A stretch of 28,859 nucleotides of DNA from JAUWQU01 sp964605095. GTDB lineage: Bacteria; Planctomycetota; Phycisphaerae; SM23-33. The stretch lies in contig CAZSBS010000022.1 of assembly GCA_964605095.1 (NCBI GenBank), positions 1 through 28,859 on the forward strand. The letters are read 5' to 3'. Below the pieces are notes generated by a model. That model was not told where the DNA came from. It saw only the letters and a program-made list of their open reading frames with translations, and made no database searches. Below are positions 1 to 7,709 of this stretch, piece after piece (the stretch's first letter is position 1; every line of letters begins with the position of its first letter). The position numbers were made by a program, and so were the translations under genes.

Positions 1-61
1 CCCGCGCGCCAGCTCTCGCCGCCGCGTGAAGCTCAGCTTCTGAGGGAGGCGTCCTGACGGG

Positions 62-580
62 GTCTTCCCCACGCACGTGGGGGTGAACCTGGCTCCGGAC
101 AGGTTGTCTCCGGACAAGTCGGCGTCTTCCCCACGCACGTGGGGGTGAACCGGTGACTGTGGAGACCACCCAAGTTCGGCGAAGGTCTTCCCCACGCACG
201 TGGGGGTGAACCGTCGGCATCGTTGACCCGATGCTCGTGCAGGCTGTCTTCCCCACGCACGTGGGGGTGAACCGGATGCAGCTCCAGGCCGAGGCGGCAA
301 AGACTACGTCTTCCCCACGCACGTGGGGGTGAACCGACCGTCATCGAGATGCAGACGGCGGGCAAAGCGTCTTCCCCACGCACGTGGGGGTGAACCGGAT
401 TGATTAGCACCGACAAGCCGCTGACGCAAGTCTTCCCCACGCACGTGGGGGTGAACCGATCGGACCCTTCATGGCGGCCTTGGCGTACTCGTCTTCCCCA
501 CGCACGTGGGGGTGAACCGACAAGCCCGAAAGACAACTGGCAGCACTACGCGTCTTCCCCACGCACGTGGGGGTGAACCG
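62..580 (+). CRISPR. Type I-E-like CRISPR array, 9 repeats and 8 spacers
   Basis: Nine copies of a 28-nt repeat begin at 62, 124, 185, 246, 308, 369, 430, 491 and 552. Eight of the nine are followed by G, giving the 29-nt unit usual for type I-E; the first copy is followed by T. Spacers are 32 nt, except the first (34 nt after the 28-nt core) and the fourth (33 nt). The repeat starts GTCTTCCCC, contains the stem CCCCAC/GTGGGG around GCAC, and ends GGTGAACCG. This is the E. coli/actinobacterial I-E pattern, so crRNA is expected from the + strand and the leader to the left. All copies are otherwise identical, including the last. Neither flank contains another repeat at the expected spacing, so both ends of the array are here. 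No cas genes are seen in the window; they could lie left of position 1. The subtype call rests on the repeat only. Confidence 0.96.
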
Positions 581-1403
581 GCAACACCCTGGCGGCGGTG
601 TGGGCGGGGGTCGGGGGGAATTGAAGATCGGGGAGCTGTCTACCGGCAGGCGGATTTCAGATTTCAAGATGGCCGGCGGCGTTTCTCATTTGGTGAAGTT
701 TCATTCTTTCGACCTCTCGGCGTTCTCCGCGTTCTCTGCGCGAAATCCCTTCTTCTTCATCCGCTCTTGGCGGCCGGCCTGTTCGCCGCGGGTGATCCGA
801 GGCATGCCCTGGTTGGCATTGGTTGGCGAATGTGGCAATAATGGTATTTATTGGATTTATGGCATTCTGTGGTCCCGGCTCGCCGGGGTAAACTCTTCTC
901 CCGCAGGGCTCTTTGGGCAGCGCGATTTTTTTTAGGCGTTTGAGCGCCCCAAGTGTGGTTTTGGTGTGGTTTTGGCGCGATTTGGTGTGGTTGCGGAGGT
1001 GGTTTGGTGTGTTTTTGGCGCTGTTGCGGAGCCCCGGCGCGCCGGGACGGGGGTGTTTTGGTGCTTCGCGAGTGCATGTAGAGAGGCTGTTTGCGGGTAA
1101 TTGCGAGGATGTCGCCGAAATCCCAAACCCAACGCCGGGGCCGGTGCGATACGCTCGCGCGGCTGGGCCCCGAATCTGGTGACACCACGTGGATTTTGCC
1201 GTCACGCCAAAGTGGAAGCAACATGGCCCCGCCTGGCCACCCTCCTTCGCTGAAGCTACGGAGTGCTTCGCTGGCTACTGGTTACCTGGCGCCTCTACCG
1301 GTACAATGTGTTGCAGATGGGCGAAGCGTTACGCTTGTTTTAGAAACGGCACAATAGTCGGAGCCCTTGGGGCCGGCGCGGCGGCGCCAGGAACAATCGC
1401 GGC
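581..1403. other. Repeat-rich intergenic region without a credible gene
   Basis: About 820 bases carry no convincing coding sequence. Open frames here are low-complexity and overlap one another. The stretch at about 694-765 carries, on the minus strand, a GCGCAGAG/GCGGAG-type dispersed motif that recurs near 14580-14640 and 21477-21575. A T/G-rich tract at about 806-870 looks like degenerate short repeats. Around 950-1025 there is a degenerate direct repeat of about 11 bp (GTGGTTTTGGT-like). Around 1240-1275 there is a CTTCGCTGAAGC hairpin. I see no clear promoter for the gene at 1404. Confidence 0.6.
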
Positions 1404-2963
1404 ATGAATATTCAAACCGAGCCAACCAGCCCCACCGGTTCCCGCGGCGGCGCGGTGCTCTGGCTGGCCGTGGCAGGCCTGATGCTGGGGCTCTACGCCG
1501 CCACGGCCCAGAGGGGTCCGGCCTGGCAGGACAGCGGGATCTTCCAGTGGCGAATCCTCGGCTTCGACCTGACCGGCAAGTTCGGCCTGGCACTGGCACA
1601 CCCGCTGCTGATAATTCTGGGCAAAGCCCTGAGCCTGCTGCCATTGGGGCCGCTGGCGTTTCGGCTGAACCTGGCCTCGGCCTTGTGCGGGGCGGTTACG
1701 GTCGCCAACGTCGCGCTGCTGGTCCGGCGGCTAAGCCCCGGCCGCCCGGTCGCGGCGTGGGTGGCGGCGGGCTTTCTCGGCTTGGCTCACACGCCCTGGT
1801 GGCTCTCGACAATCTGCGAAAGCCAGATGGTGTTCGCCGCCCTGTTTACAACGAGTCTGCACGTGCTGGTCTCGCTTGTGCGCCGGCCGACGGCGAATCT
1901 GGCGCTGCTGCTGGGTGCTATTAACGGCCTGGCGCTGCTGGCCCACAACCTTGCGTTGCTGGCCCTGGCGGTTTACGGCCTGACGGTTATCTCGCTGTGC
2001 GTGCGAGGCCGGCTCAGGTGGTACGCGGTTGCCCTTCTGGCGGCTGGATGGCTTGTCGGCTCGGCTGGGATGCTGGTGCTTGTGGCCCGGCAGGCGGCGG
2101 CGACGGGCCTTATCCCGGCCGTAAAGTCCGCCCTTTTCGGCCAGAGTTGGCAGAGCGACGTTTTGGGCGGCTCGGTGGTGGCGGTCAGAATGGGCGTCGG
2201 CTACATCCTGTACAACTTCCCAAACGTCGCGCTGGTGCTGGCTGCGGGCGGGCTCTGGGCGCTTCGCAAGGCGCCCATGCGACCGCTGCGATGGTGCTTC
2301 TGCGGGCTGACGGCCATTTATCTGGTGTTCGCCATCCGGTACCAGGTGATGGACCAGTTCATGTTCTTCGTGCCGTTCTATGTCATGGTGGCCGTGCTGG
2401 CGGGGGTTGGGCTGGGCAGTCTGCGACCGGGGGCGTACAAGTGGGCCGCGCCCGTTGCGCTGGCGGGCCTGCTTGCGGTGCCGGCGCTGTATGCCGCCAT
2501 GCCGTCGATTGCCCGCTCAGCCCATCTGGCCGTGCCGGGCAGGAAGGATCTGCCTTTCCGCGATCCGGCGCGGTATTGGCTTTCGCCGTGGAAGGCCGGC
2601 GAGAACTCGGCGGGGCTCTTCGCCCGGGCGGCCCTTGCCGACGTCCCTGCCGGCGGGATGATAATCGCCGACAGCACTTCGCTGTATCCGTTGCTGTGGA
2701 CACGGCGCGTCGACGGGCTTGGCCGGGATGTAGACCTGCTCGAGAACGCAAGTCCCCGGCAGGTCCCACCAGGGACGCCAAACGTATTTGCAGTCTCCGC
2801 GACGCGGGGTTATTATCCGCCGTGGCTGGCCGAGGCGGCTTTGCTGGAGAAGGCCCCGGAGCAGGTGCTTTACAGGGTTGTCTGGCGCAAGAAGCCCGCT
2901 CCGCCGGATAACCGCACAGGAGCCCGGAGCGCCGACGCGGCAACGGGGCCGTCTAAACCTTAG
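1404..2963 (+). CDS. DUF2723-family (GT-C-like, TMEM260-type) multi-pass membrane protein
   Basis: A 519-residue integral membrane protein. After a short polar N-terminus come about ten hydrophobic segments up to residue ~370, then a ~150-residue soluble C-terminal part. Residues ~40-110 fit the DUF2723 signature: WQDSG, then FDL, an ALAHPLL segment, LLPLG and RLNLASAL. The W-x-D-S-G acidic loop after the first TM is the expected catalytic feature of GT-C glycosyltransferases, which transfer sugars from lipid-linked donors on the outer face of the membrane. Family assignment is from motif recognition; the transferase role is inferred. The start has an AGGA at 1389-1392, a loose Shine-Dalgarno. 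It heads a same-strand run with a WecA-like phosphotransferase (29 bp downstream) and a GT2 enzyme, which fits surface glycan or glycoprotein assembly. It could also be another GT-C family such as GT39 or GT83. Confidence 0.72.
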   Translation: MNIQTEPTSPTGSRGGAVLWLAVAGLMLGLYAATAQRGPAWQDSGIFQWRILGFDLTGKFGLALAHPLLIILGKALSLLPLGPLAFRLNLASALCGAVTVANVALLVRRLSPGRPVAAWVAAGFLGLAHTPWWLSTICESQMVFAALFTTSLHVLVSLVRRPTANLALLLGAINGLALLAHNLALLALAVYGLTVISLCVRGRLRWYAVALLAAGWLVGSAGMLVLVARQAAATGLIPAVKSALFGQSWQSDVLGGSVVAVRMGVGYILYNFPNVALVLAAGGLWALRKAPMRPLRWCFCGLTAIYLVFAIRYQVMDQFMFFVPFYVMVAVLAGVGLGSLRPGAYKWAAPVALAGLLAVPALYAAMPSIARSAHLAVPGRKDLPFRDPARYWLSPWKAGENSAGLFARAALADVPAGGMIIADSTSLYPLLWTRRVDGLGRDVDLLENASPRQVPPGTPNVFAVSATRGYYPPWLAEAALLEKAPEQVLYRVVWRKKPAPPDNRTGARSADAATGPSKP

Positions 2964-2992
2964 GCAGTCAATCAAGGAACCGATCCGGTCAT

Positions 2993-4231
2993 ATGTCTGA
3001 CGCCAAGTACACTGTGTTGCAGGTCGTTGGTGATAAGTGGTGGCTCGTCCTGCCCGCCTTCGCAGCATCCCTGATTGCCACGCCGATCTTCCGGGCGGTG
3101 GCCTATCGCTTCAAGATCGTCGACCGCCCGGACGACCTTCTCAAGCCCCATGGCCGGCCCGTGGCGTACCTGGGCGGCCTGGGCATATGGCTGGGCATGA
3201 TGATCGGCCTGGGCAGCTATATTCTGACCCTGCCAAACCTGGGCACAGAGTGGTCCGGCGCCATGGGCGACCTGTCGGGGCTTGACCTGGTCAGCCTGCT
3301 GAACAACCCCGTCTGGAACCTGCTGGGCATCATGCTTTCCAGCACTGTCATCATGATTGTGGGGCTGCTGGACGACCTTAAGAACCTTCGCCCGAAGCAG
3401 AAGATCGCCGGGCAGATCCTCGCCGCGGGCGTCCTGATGGCCGGGGGAATCGGGGTGCGCATTGCCAACGTGTTCTTCCAAGGGTTGGGTTTCCACCTTT
3501 CGCCCTTGCTGTACGTTCCGGTTAGCGTGGTGCTTTGCCTGATCTTCGTCATAGGCGCCTGCAACGCCACCAACCTGCTGGACGGCCTGGACGGGCTTTG
3601 CGGCGGCGTGACGGGCATCATCTCCCTGGGCTTCCTTGCCCTGGCGGTCTGGCTGGCCACCTGGGGCACGCCGAAGACACTCAGCATTGACGAACTGCGG
3701 ATAGGCCTGGCCCTGGCCATGGCGGGCGCCATCCTGGGCTTCCTGCCTTACAACATTCCGCCAGCCAGTATCTTCATGGGCGACGCCGGCAGCATGCTCC
3801 TGGGATTCTTCGTAGCCAGCATGATGGCCTTGTTCTGCCGGGAGGGAAACACCCGCTGGCTGCTGGCGGCGCTGGTCATCTACTCCCTGCCCATTCTGGA
3901 CACCGCCCTGGCACTTGTCCGGAGACTCCTCTCCGGCACCAGCATCTTCGCCGGCGACCGCAGCCACCTCTACGACCAGCTTATCGACCGCGGCATGAGC
4001 GTCAGGCAGGTCGTCGGGCTGTTCTACACCCTTTCAATCGGCGCCGCGGTGCTGGCGGTAAACGTGGCCATCTGGGTTCGCTTCCGCTACGCCGTGCTTA
4101 TCTACGCGGCCCTGCTTGCGGCGGTGTGGTACGTATTCTGGAAGGCCCGCATGGTCCACCCGGCGCCTCACGCGCATGAGCCGCCGAATCCGCCCAAGTC
4201 CGACAAGCCCCAGGTCGGGGCCAGCCAATAG
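2993..4231 (+). CDS. MraY/WecA/TagO-family undecaprenyl-phosphate sugar-1-phosphate transferase
   Basis: A 412-residue polytopic membrane enzyme. The family moves a sugar-1-phosphate (usually GlcNAc-1-P) from a UDP-sugar to undecaprenyl phosphate, the first membrane step of surface-glycan synthesis. Motifs in order: HGRPVAYLGG (~53-62), the acidic pair in GLLDDLK (D127, D128), NATNLLDGLDGL (191-202), NIPPASIFMGDAGS (254-267) and GDRSHLYDQL (321-330). The last replaces the more usual GDRxHxHH-type loop, which argues for the WecA/TagO side of the family rather than true MraY. Which sugar is used cannot be read from sequence. AAGGAA at 2974-2979 is a plausible, slightly distant ribosome binding site. 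The GT2 gene follows after 12 bp, so co-transcription is likely. The C-terminal tail after residue ~390 is Pro-rich and hydrophilic. Confidence 0.92.
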   Translation: MSDAKYTVLQVVGDKWWLVLPAFAASLIATPIFRAVAYRFKIVDRPDDLLKPHGRPVAYLGGLGIWLGMMIGLGSYILTLPNLGTEWSGAMGDLSGLDLVSLLNNPVWNLLGIMLSSTVIMIVGLLDDLKNLRPKQKIAGQILAAGVLMAGGIGVRIANVFFQGLGFHLSPLLYVPVSVVLCLIFVIGACNATNLLDGLDGLCGGVTGIISLGFLALAVWLATWGTPKTLSIDELRIGLALAMAGAILGFLPYNIPPASIFMGDAGSMLLGFFVASMMALFCREGNTRWLLAALVIYSLPILDTALALVRRLLSGTSIFAGDRSHLYDQLIDRGMSVRQVVGLFYTLSIGAAVLAVNVAIWVRFRYAVLIYAALLAAVWYVFWKARMVHPAPHAHEPPNPPKSDKPQVGASQ

Positions 4232-4243
4232 GGCAAACAACGA

Positions 4244-5047
4244 ATGCTTCGGCAAGACCAAAGCGGCGCCGTCCTGTCCATCGTCATCCCCATCTACAAC
4301 GAGCTTGACACGTGGCGAGAACTGCTCGCCCACGTCGAGAGCGTGCCCCTGCCGCACATCGGGCGGCAGATTATACTTATCGACGACGGCTCGACAGACG
4401 GCACGGGCGAGCAGCTTCGGCAGTTCGCCGAATCCTGCGCCGCCCAGACCGACCGCCGCCCCGGCCCGGGCGAGATCTGCCGCAAGGTCATCTTCCACGA
4501 CCGCAACAGGGGCAAGGGCGCGGCCCTGAGAACCGGCTTTGCCTCGGCCGACGGAGACGTGGTCATCGTCCAGGACGCCGACCTCGAATACGACCCGAAC
4601 GACTACCCTCGACTGATCGAGCTCATTCTGCGCGGCCAGGCGGATGTGGTTTACGGCACGCGGTTCCCGCCCGGCGGCGGGCGAAAGGGCCGACTTGGGA
4701 ACTACCTGGCCAACAGGCTGCTGACCTGGCTGTCCAACCTCGCCACCGGCCTGAAGGTCTCCGACATGGAGACCTGCTACAAGATGTTTCGCCGCGACGT
4801 GCTGCGTCAAATCCACATCGAGCAGGACCGCTTCGGCTTCGAGCCGGAAGTAACGGCCGGCGTCGCGAGACTGGACGTCCGCGTCGCCGAATTGCCCATC
4901 AGCTACCGGGGCCGCAGCCGGGAAGAAGGAAAGAAGATCGGCTGGATAGACGGCGTGCAGGCGATTGGCTGCATCTTCCGCTACGGCCGGCGCTGGCGGC
5001 GCCGGGCAAAGATGGTTGCGGTGAAGGACCTCGCGCCGGAGGAGTAG
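4244..5047 (+). CDS. Family 2 glycosyltransferase (dolichyl/polyprenyl-phosphate sugar synthase-like)
   Basis: A 267-residue GT-A-fold glycosyltransferase. The N-terminus has the GT2 core SIVIPIYNE (12-20), DDGSTDGT (47-54), RNRGKGAAL (87-95) and the metal-binding QDADLEYDP (110-118). The DMETCYKMFRRDV region then matches polyprenyl-phosphate glycosyltransferases that make lipid-linked monosaccharides. There are no C-terminal membrane segments; a basic Arg-rich tail (RRWRRRAK) may touch the membrane. A lipid-linked sugar made here would be a natural donor for the GT-C-like protein at 1404, but that is inference. The start lies 12 bp after the previous stop with no strong Shine-Dalgarno, suggesting coupled translation. 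A long perfect palindrome follows the stop. Confidence 0.9.
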   Translation: MLRQDQSGAVLSIVIPIYNELDTWRELLAHVESVPLPHIGRQIILIDDGSTDGTGEQLRQFAESCAAQTDRRPGPGEICRKVIFHDRNRGKGAALRTGFASADGDVVIVQDADLEYDPNDYPRLIELILRGQADVVYGTRFPPGGGRKGRLGNYLANRLLTWLSNLATGLKVSDMETCYKMFRRDVLRQIHIEQDRFGFEPEVTAGVARLDVRVAELPISYRGRSREEGKKIGWIDGVQAIGCIFRYGRRWRRRAKMVAVKDLAPEE

Positions 5048-5065
5048 GCGGATGGGGGAAGGCAC

Positions 5066-5107
5066 CAATTGCGGATTGTCCCGGCGCGCCGGGACAATCC
5101 GCAATTG
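5066..5107. terminator. Perfect 42-bp palindrome (21-bp arms), candidate terminator of the glycan operon
   Basis: The two 21-bp arms are perfectly complementary around GGCG/CGCC at 5086/5087, beginning CAATTGCGG and ending CCGCAATTG. Outside the arms, GGGGGAA (about 5055-5061) and TTTCCCCC (5112-5119) add further imperfect pairing. It sits 18 bp after the GT2 stop and about 105 bp before murC. There is only a short T run (CTCTTT), so it is not a textbook intrinsic terminator. It could equally be a mobile palindromic repeat. Confidence 0.6.
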
Positions 5108-5212
5108 CCTCTTTCCCCCGATTCCCGATAAAGAAAAACGTCCCGACCGGGCGATATAGGTTATGGGACATATTGCGCCCTCATTTGACACGGACGATTT
5201 GGAGCGGGTAGT

Positions 5213-6664
5213 ATGCGTGAAGGTATGGAGACCCCCAAGAGCATCGAGAGTCACAAGGTACAATGCCTGGATTCCGCGCGGAGTTTTGCCGGGCGGCGGA
5301 TTCATCTCATAGGCATCGGCGGTTCCGGTATGCGCGCTCTGGCCAACATGCTGATCGAGCGCAAGGCGATCATCAGCGGATCGGACAACGCCAGCGGCGG
5401 GGCCATCGACCGCCTGCGGCACCGCGGCGCCGACGTTCGCATCGGCCAGTGTGCCGGGAACATCCCCGAGCAGTGCGACCTGGTCGTCCGCTCGGCCGCC
5501 ATCCACGATCAGAACCCCGAGTTGCTGGCCGCAACGGCTCGCGGCATCGAGGTGGTCAAGTACAGCCAGATGCTAGGCCGGCTGATGGCCGAGCGGACGG
5601 GCATCGCCATTGCCGGCACGCACGGCAAGAGCACGACGTCGGCGATGGTGGCCTACGTGCTGCACGAAGCTGGCGTCGACCCGAGCTTCGTCATCGGCGC
5701 CACGGTGGGCCAACTCGGCGGGCCAAGCGGCGTCGGAGGCGGGCGGCACTTCGTGGCCGAGGCGTGCGAGTTCGACCGCAGCTTCCTGAACCTCTGCCCG
5801 CAGTACGCGGCCATCTTGAACGTCGAGGAAGACCACCTGGACTGCTATGCCAACCTCGACGCGATCGTCGAGGCTTTCAAGGCCTTCGCGGCCCTGGTGC
5901 CTCTTTCGGGCGCGGTCATCGTCAACGGCGACGACCGCAAGGCCATGGAGGCCGTGCGAAACGCCGCCTGCGAGGTCGAGACGTTCGGGCTCTCCGAGGG
6001 CTGCACCTGGCGGGGCGTGGACATATCGGAGCATCGCGGGCTTTACCACGCGACGGTCATGCTGAGCGGCAGCGAGTTCTGCCGCCTGGACGTCCCGCTG
6101 CCGGGCATGCACAACGTCTACAACTGCCTTGCCGCCACCGCCCTGCTGCATCACGCGGGGCTGACCGGCGAGCAGATCGCCGAACTGCTGCCCGGCTTCC
6201 GCGGCATACATCGCCGGATGACGCTCAAGGGCGAGTCCGACGGGATAACCGTGGTGGACGACTACGCACACCACCCCACCGAGATCGCCGCGACGCTGCG
6301 GGCCGTCAGAGACTTCTACCGCCCCCGCCGGCTGTGGTGCGTATTCCAGCCACACCAGCACAGCAGGACGAGGTTCCTGCTGAAGGACTTCGCAAAGAGC
6401 TTCGCCCTGGCCGACGAGGTGGTCGTGCCGGACATATACTTCGTGCGGGACAGCGACCTGGAGAAGGATTACATTTCCAGCGAGGACCTTGTCGCGCAGA
6501 TCAGGCTGCACGGTGGGACCGCTATCTACATCAAGACTTTTGACATGATTGTCGAGCACCTGCGCCAGCGCCTCGGCGCAGGGGACCTCGTGGTGACCAT
6601 GGGCGCGGGAAATATATGGGAAGTGGCGGATGAAATTGTTCGCTGGCTTGGAAAAGATAGTTAA
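5213..6664 (+). CDS. murC: UDP-N-acetylmuramate--L-alanine ligase
   Basis: 483 residues, the normal MurC length. It adds L-Ala to UDP-MurNAc with ATP in the cytoplasm, the first peptide step of peptidoglycan synthesis. Visible features: N-terminal Rossmann loop GIGGSGM (34-40); ATP loop GTHGKSTT (135-142); EACEFDRSFL (183-192), the MurC-type substrate and metal segment; NVEEDHLD (203-210); and the VVDDYAHHPTEI segment of the C-terminal domain. The start at 5213 has GGAG at 5201-5204, 8 nt upstream; an ATG at 5225 is a less likely alternative. It opens the murC-murB-ddl-ftsQ-like block, and murB begins inside its 3' end. Finding MurC, MurB and Ddl together means this organism very probably makes peptidoglycan. 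Confidence 0.97.
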   Translation: MREGMETPKSIESHKVQCLDSARSFAGRRIHLIGIGGSGMRALANMLIERKAIISGSDNASGGAIDRLRHRGADVRIGQCAGNIPEQCDLVVRSAAIHDQNPELLAATARGIEVVKYSQMLGRLMAERTGIAIAGTHGKSTTSAMVAYVLHEAGVDPSFVIGATVGQLGGPSGVGGGRHFVAEACEFDRSFLNLCPQYAAILNVEEDHLDCYANLDAIVEAFKAFAALVPLSGAVIVNGDDRKAMEAVRNAACEVETFGLSEGCTWRGVDISEHRGLYHATVMLSGSEFCRLDVPLPGMHNVYNCLAATALLHHAGLTGEQIAELLPGFRGIHRRMTLKGESDGITVVDDYAHHPTEIAATLRAVRDFYRPRRLWCVFQPHQHSRTRFLLKDFAKSFALADEVVVPDIYFVRDSDLEKDYISSEDLVAQIRLHGGTAIYIKTFDMIVEHLRQRLGAGDLVVTMGAGNIWEVADEIVRWLGKDS

Positions 6665-7508
6665 GCAGGACCACCCCCTGGCCGGCGAGACGTGGCTTCG
6701 CATCGGCGGCCCGGCGGAGTTTCTCATCGAGCCCCGCACGGTCGACCAGTTGCGCCAGGTCGTTATGCTCTGCCGCGAGGCCCAGGTGCCCATGTGCGTG
6801 ATGGGCCGGGGCGCCAACCTGCTGGTCGACGACGCCGGCGTCAAGGGCGCCGTCATCCGCCTCTGCCAGGGCGAGTTCGCCGAGGTCAAGCCGACGGACC
6901 TGGGCATTCGCGCCGCCGCCGGGGCCGACATGGGCAAACTCGTGCTCCGCTGCGTCCGAGAGGGCAAAAGCGGCCTGGAGGCCCTGACGGGCATTCCCGG
7001 CAGCATCGGCGGCTGCGTCCGAATGAACGCCGGCGGAGTCTTCGGCGACATCGGAAACGCCATCGAGTCCGTCGAGGTCATGAGCGCCAACGGCGAGGTC
7101 TTCACGCGATACCGCGGCGACCTGGCCTTCGCCTACCGATCTACCAATATATCCGCCCCGTTCATCCTGGGCGCCGAGTTCAGGCTCAGCGAGGACGACC
7201 CGCACAGAATCCTCAAGCAGGTCAAGCAGATCTGGATGTACAAGAAGAACACCCAGCCGCTGGGCAACCGAAACGCCGGGTGCATCTTCAAGAACCCGCG
7301 GGGACTCTCTGCCGGGGCCTTGATCGACCGCGCGGGCCTCAAGGGCAAACGCGTCGGCGGGGCGCACGTATCGCTCAAGCACGCCAACTTCATCCTGGCC
7401 GACAACGGCACCCACGCCAGCGACGTGCTCAAGCTCATCAACGTTATCCGCGAGACGGTCTACAAGAAAAACGAGGTCTACCTGGAGTTGGAAATAGAGG
7501 TCTGGTAA
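6630..7508 (+). CDS. murB: UDP-N-acetylenolpyruvoylglucosamine reductase, type II-like
   Basis: 292 residues, an FAD enzyme that reduces enolpyruvyl-UDP-GlcNAc to UDP-MurNAc using NADPH. FAD-binding features: RIGGPAEF (24-31), GRGANLLV (59-66) and GIPGSIGGCVRMNAGG (121-136). The MNAGG form and length suggest type II MurB. Active-site positions: Arg170 in FAYRST and Glu288 in the C-terminal LELEIEVW. At the position of the catalytic Ser (usual AGS-[FV]FKNP) this protein has Cys218 in NAGCIFKNP. The start overlaps murC by 35 bp and is preceded by GGAAGTGGCGG, so translational coupling with murC is likely. No later in-frame start would keep the N-terminal family motif intact. Confidence 0.96.
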   Translation: MKLFAGLEKIVKQDHPLAGETWLRIGGPAEFLIEPRTVDQLRQVVMLCREAQVPMCVMGRGANLLVDDAGVKGAVIRLCQGEFAEVKPTDLGIRAAAGADMGKLVLRCVREGKSGLEALTGIPGSIGGCVRMNAGGVFGDIGNAIESVEVMSANGEVFTRYRGDLAFAYRSTNISAPFILGAEFRLSEDDPHRILKQVKQIWMYKKNTQPLGNRNAGCIFKNPRGLSAGALIDRAGLKGKRVGGAHVSLKHANFILADNGTHASDVLKLINVIRETVYKKNEVYLELEIEVW

Positions 7509-7524
7509 ATGGATTGCGTCTCCA

Positions 7525-7688
7525 AGAACGCGCATGAAAACCAATCGCGAGGCATCTGCGCCGCGCCGAACGAGCCGGGCAAGGAAGGTGAACGAGCCAT
7601 ATCCCCTGCCGATATGGCGAGTGAACCTGACGAAGCGCGGCGAAGTTCGCCGCAAGCAGAGGCCCGCGAGAGTTTTCATACGCGTTCT
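7525..7688. repeat. 164-bp imperfect palindrome (MITE-like) between murB and ddl
   Basis: The ends are 17-bp inverted repeats differing at one base: AGAACGCGCATGAAAAC at 7525-7541 and its complement at 7672-7688. Pairing continues patchily inward (TCGCG, GGC-TCTGC, GCGCCGAAC-like blocks, a GTGAAC block) to a perfect central hairpin CCATATC/GATATGG (7597-7603 and 7611-7617) with a 7-nt loop. It carries no gene. It remains open in frame with ddl, so a gene caller would add 67 spurious residues to Ddl. This organisation resembles a miniature inverted-repeat element; no target-site duplication is obvious. Confidence 0.75.
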
Positions 7689-7709
7689 GAAGCCAAGGAT
7701 GGCTGCCAT

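Noticed and set aside
33..667. Open frames across the CRISPR array, with repeated HPHVRGED and PPRAWGR peptides
   Set aside because: They translate the repeat units themselves; the 61-bp periodicity is explained by the array.
5185..5190. TTGACA upstream of murC as a -35 box
   Set aside because: The -10 position at 17 bp spacing would fall on the murC start codon and has no TATAAT-like sequence.
7509..7709. N-terminal extension of Ddl from the ATG at 7509
   Set aside because: The extra 67 residues come from the palindromic element; the ATG at 7710 has a good Shine-Dalgarno and fits family length.
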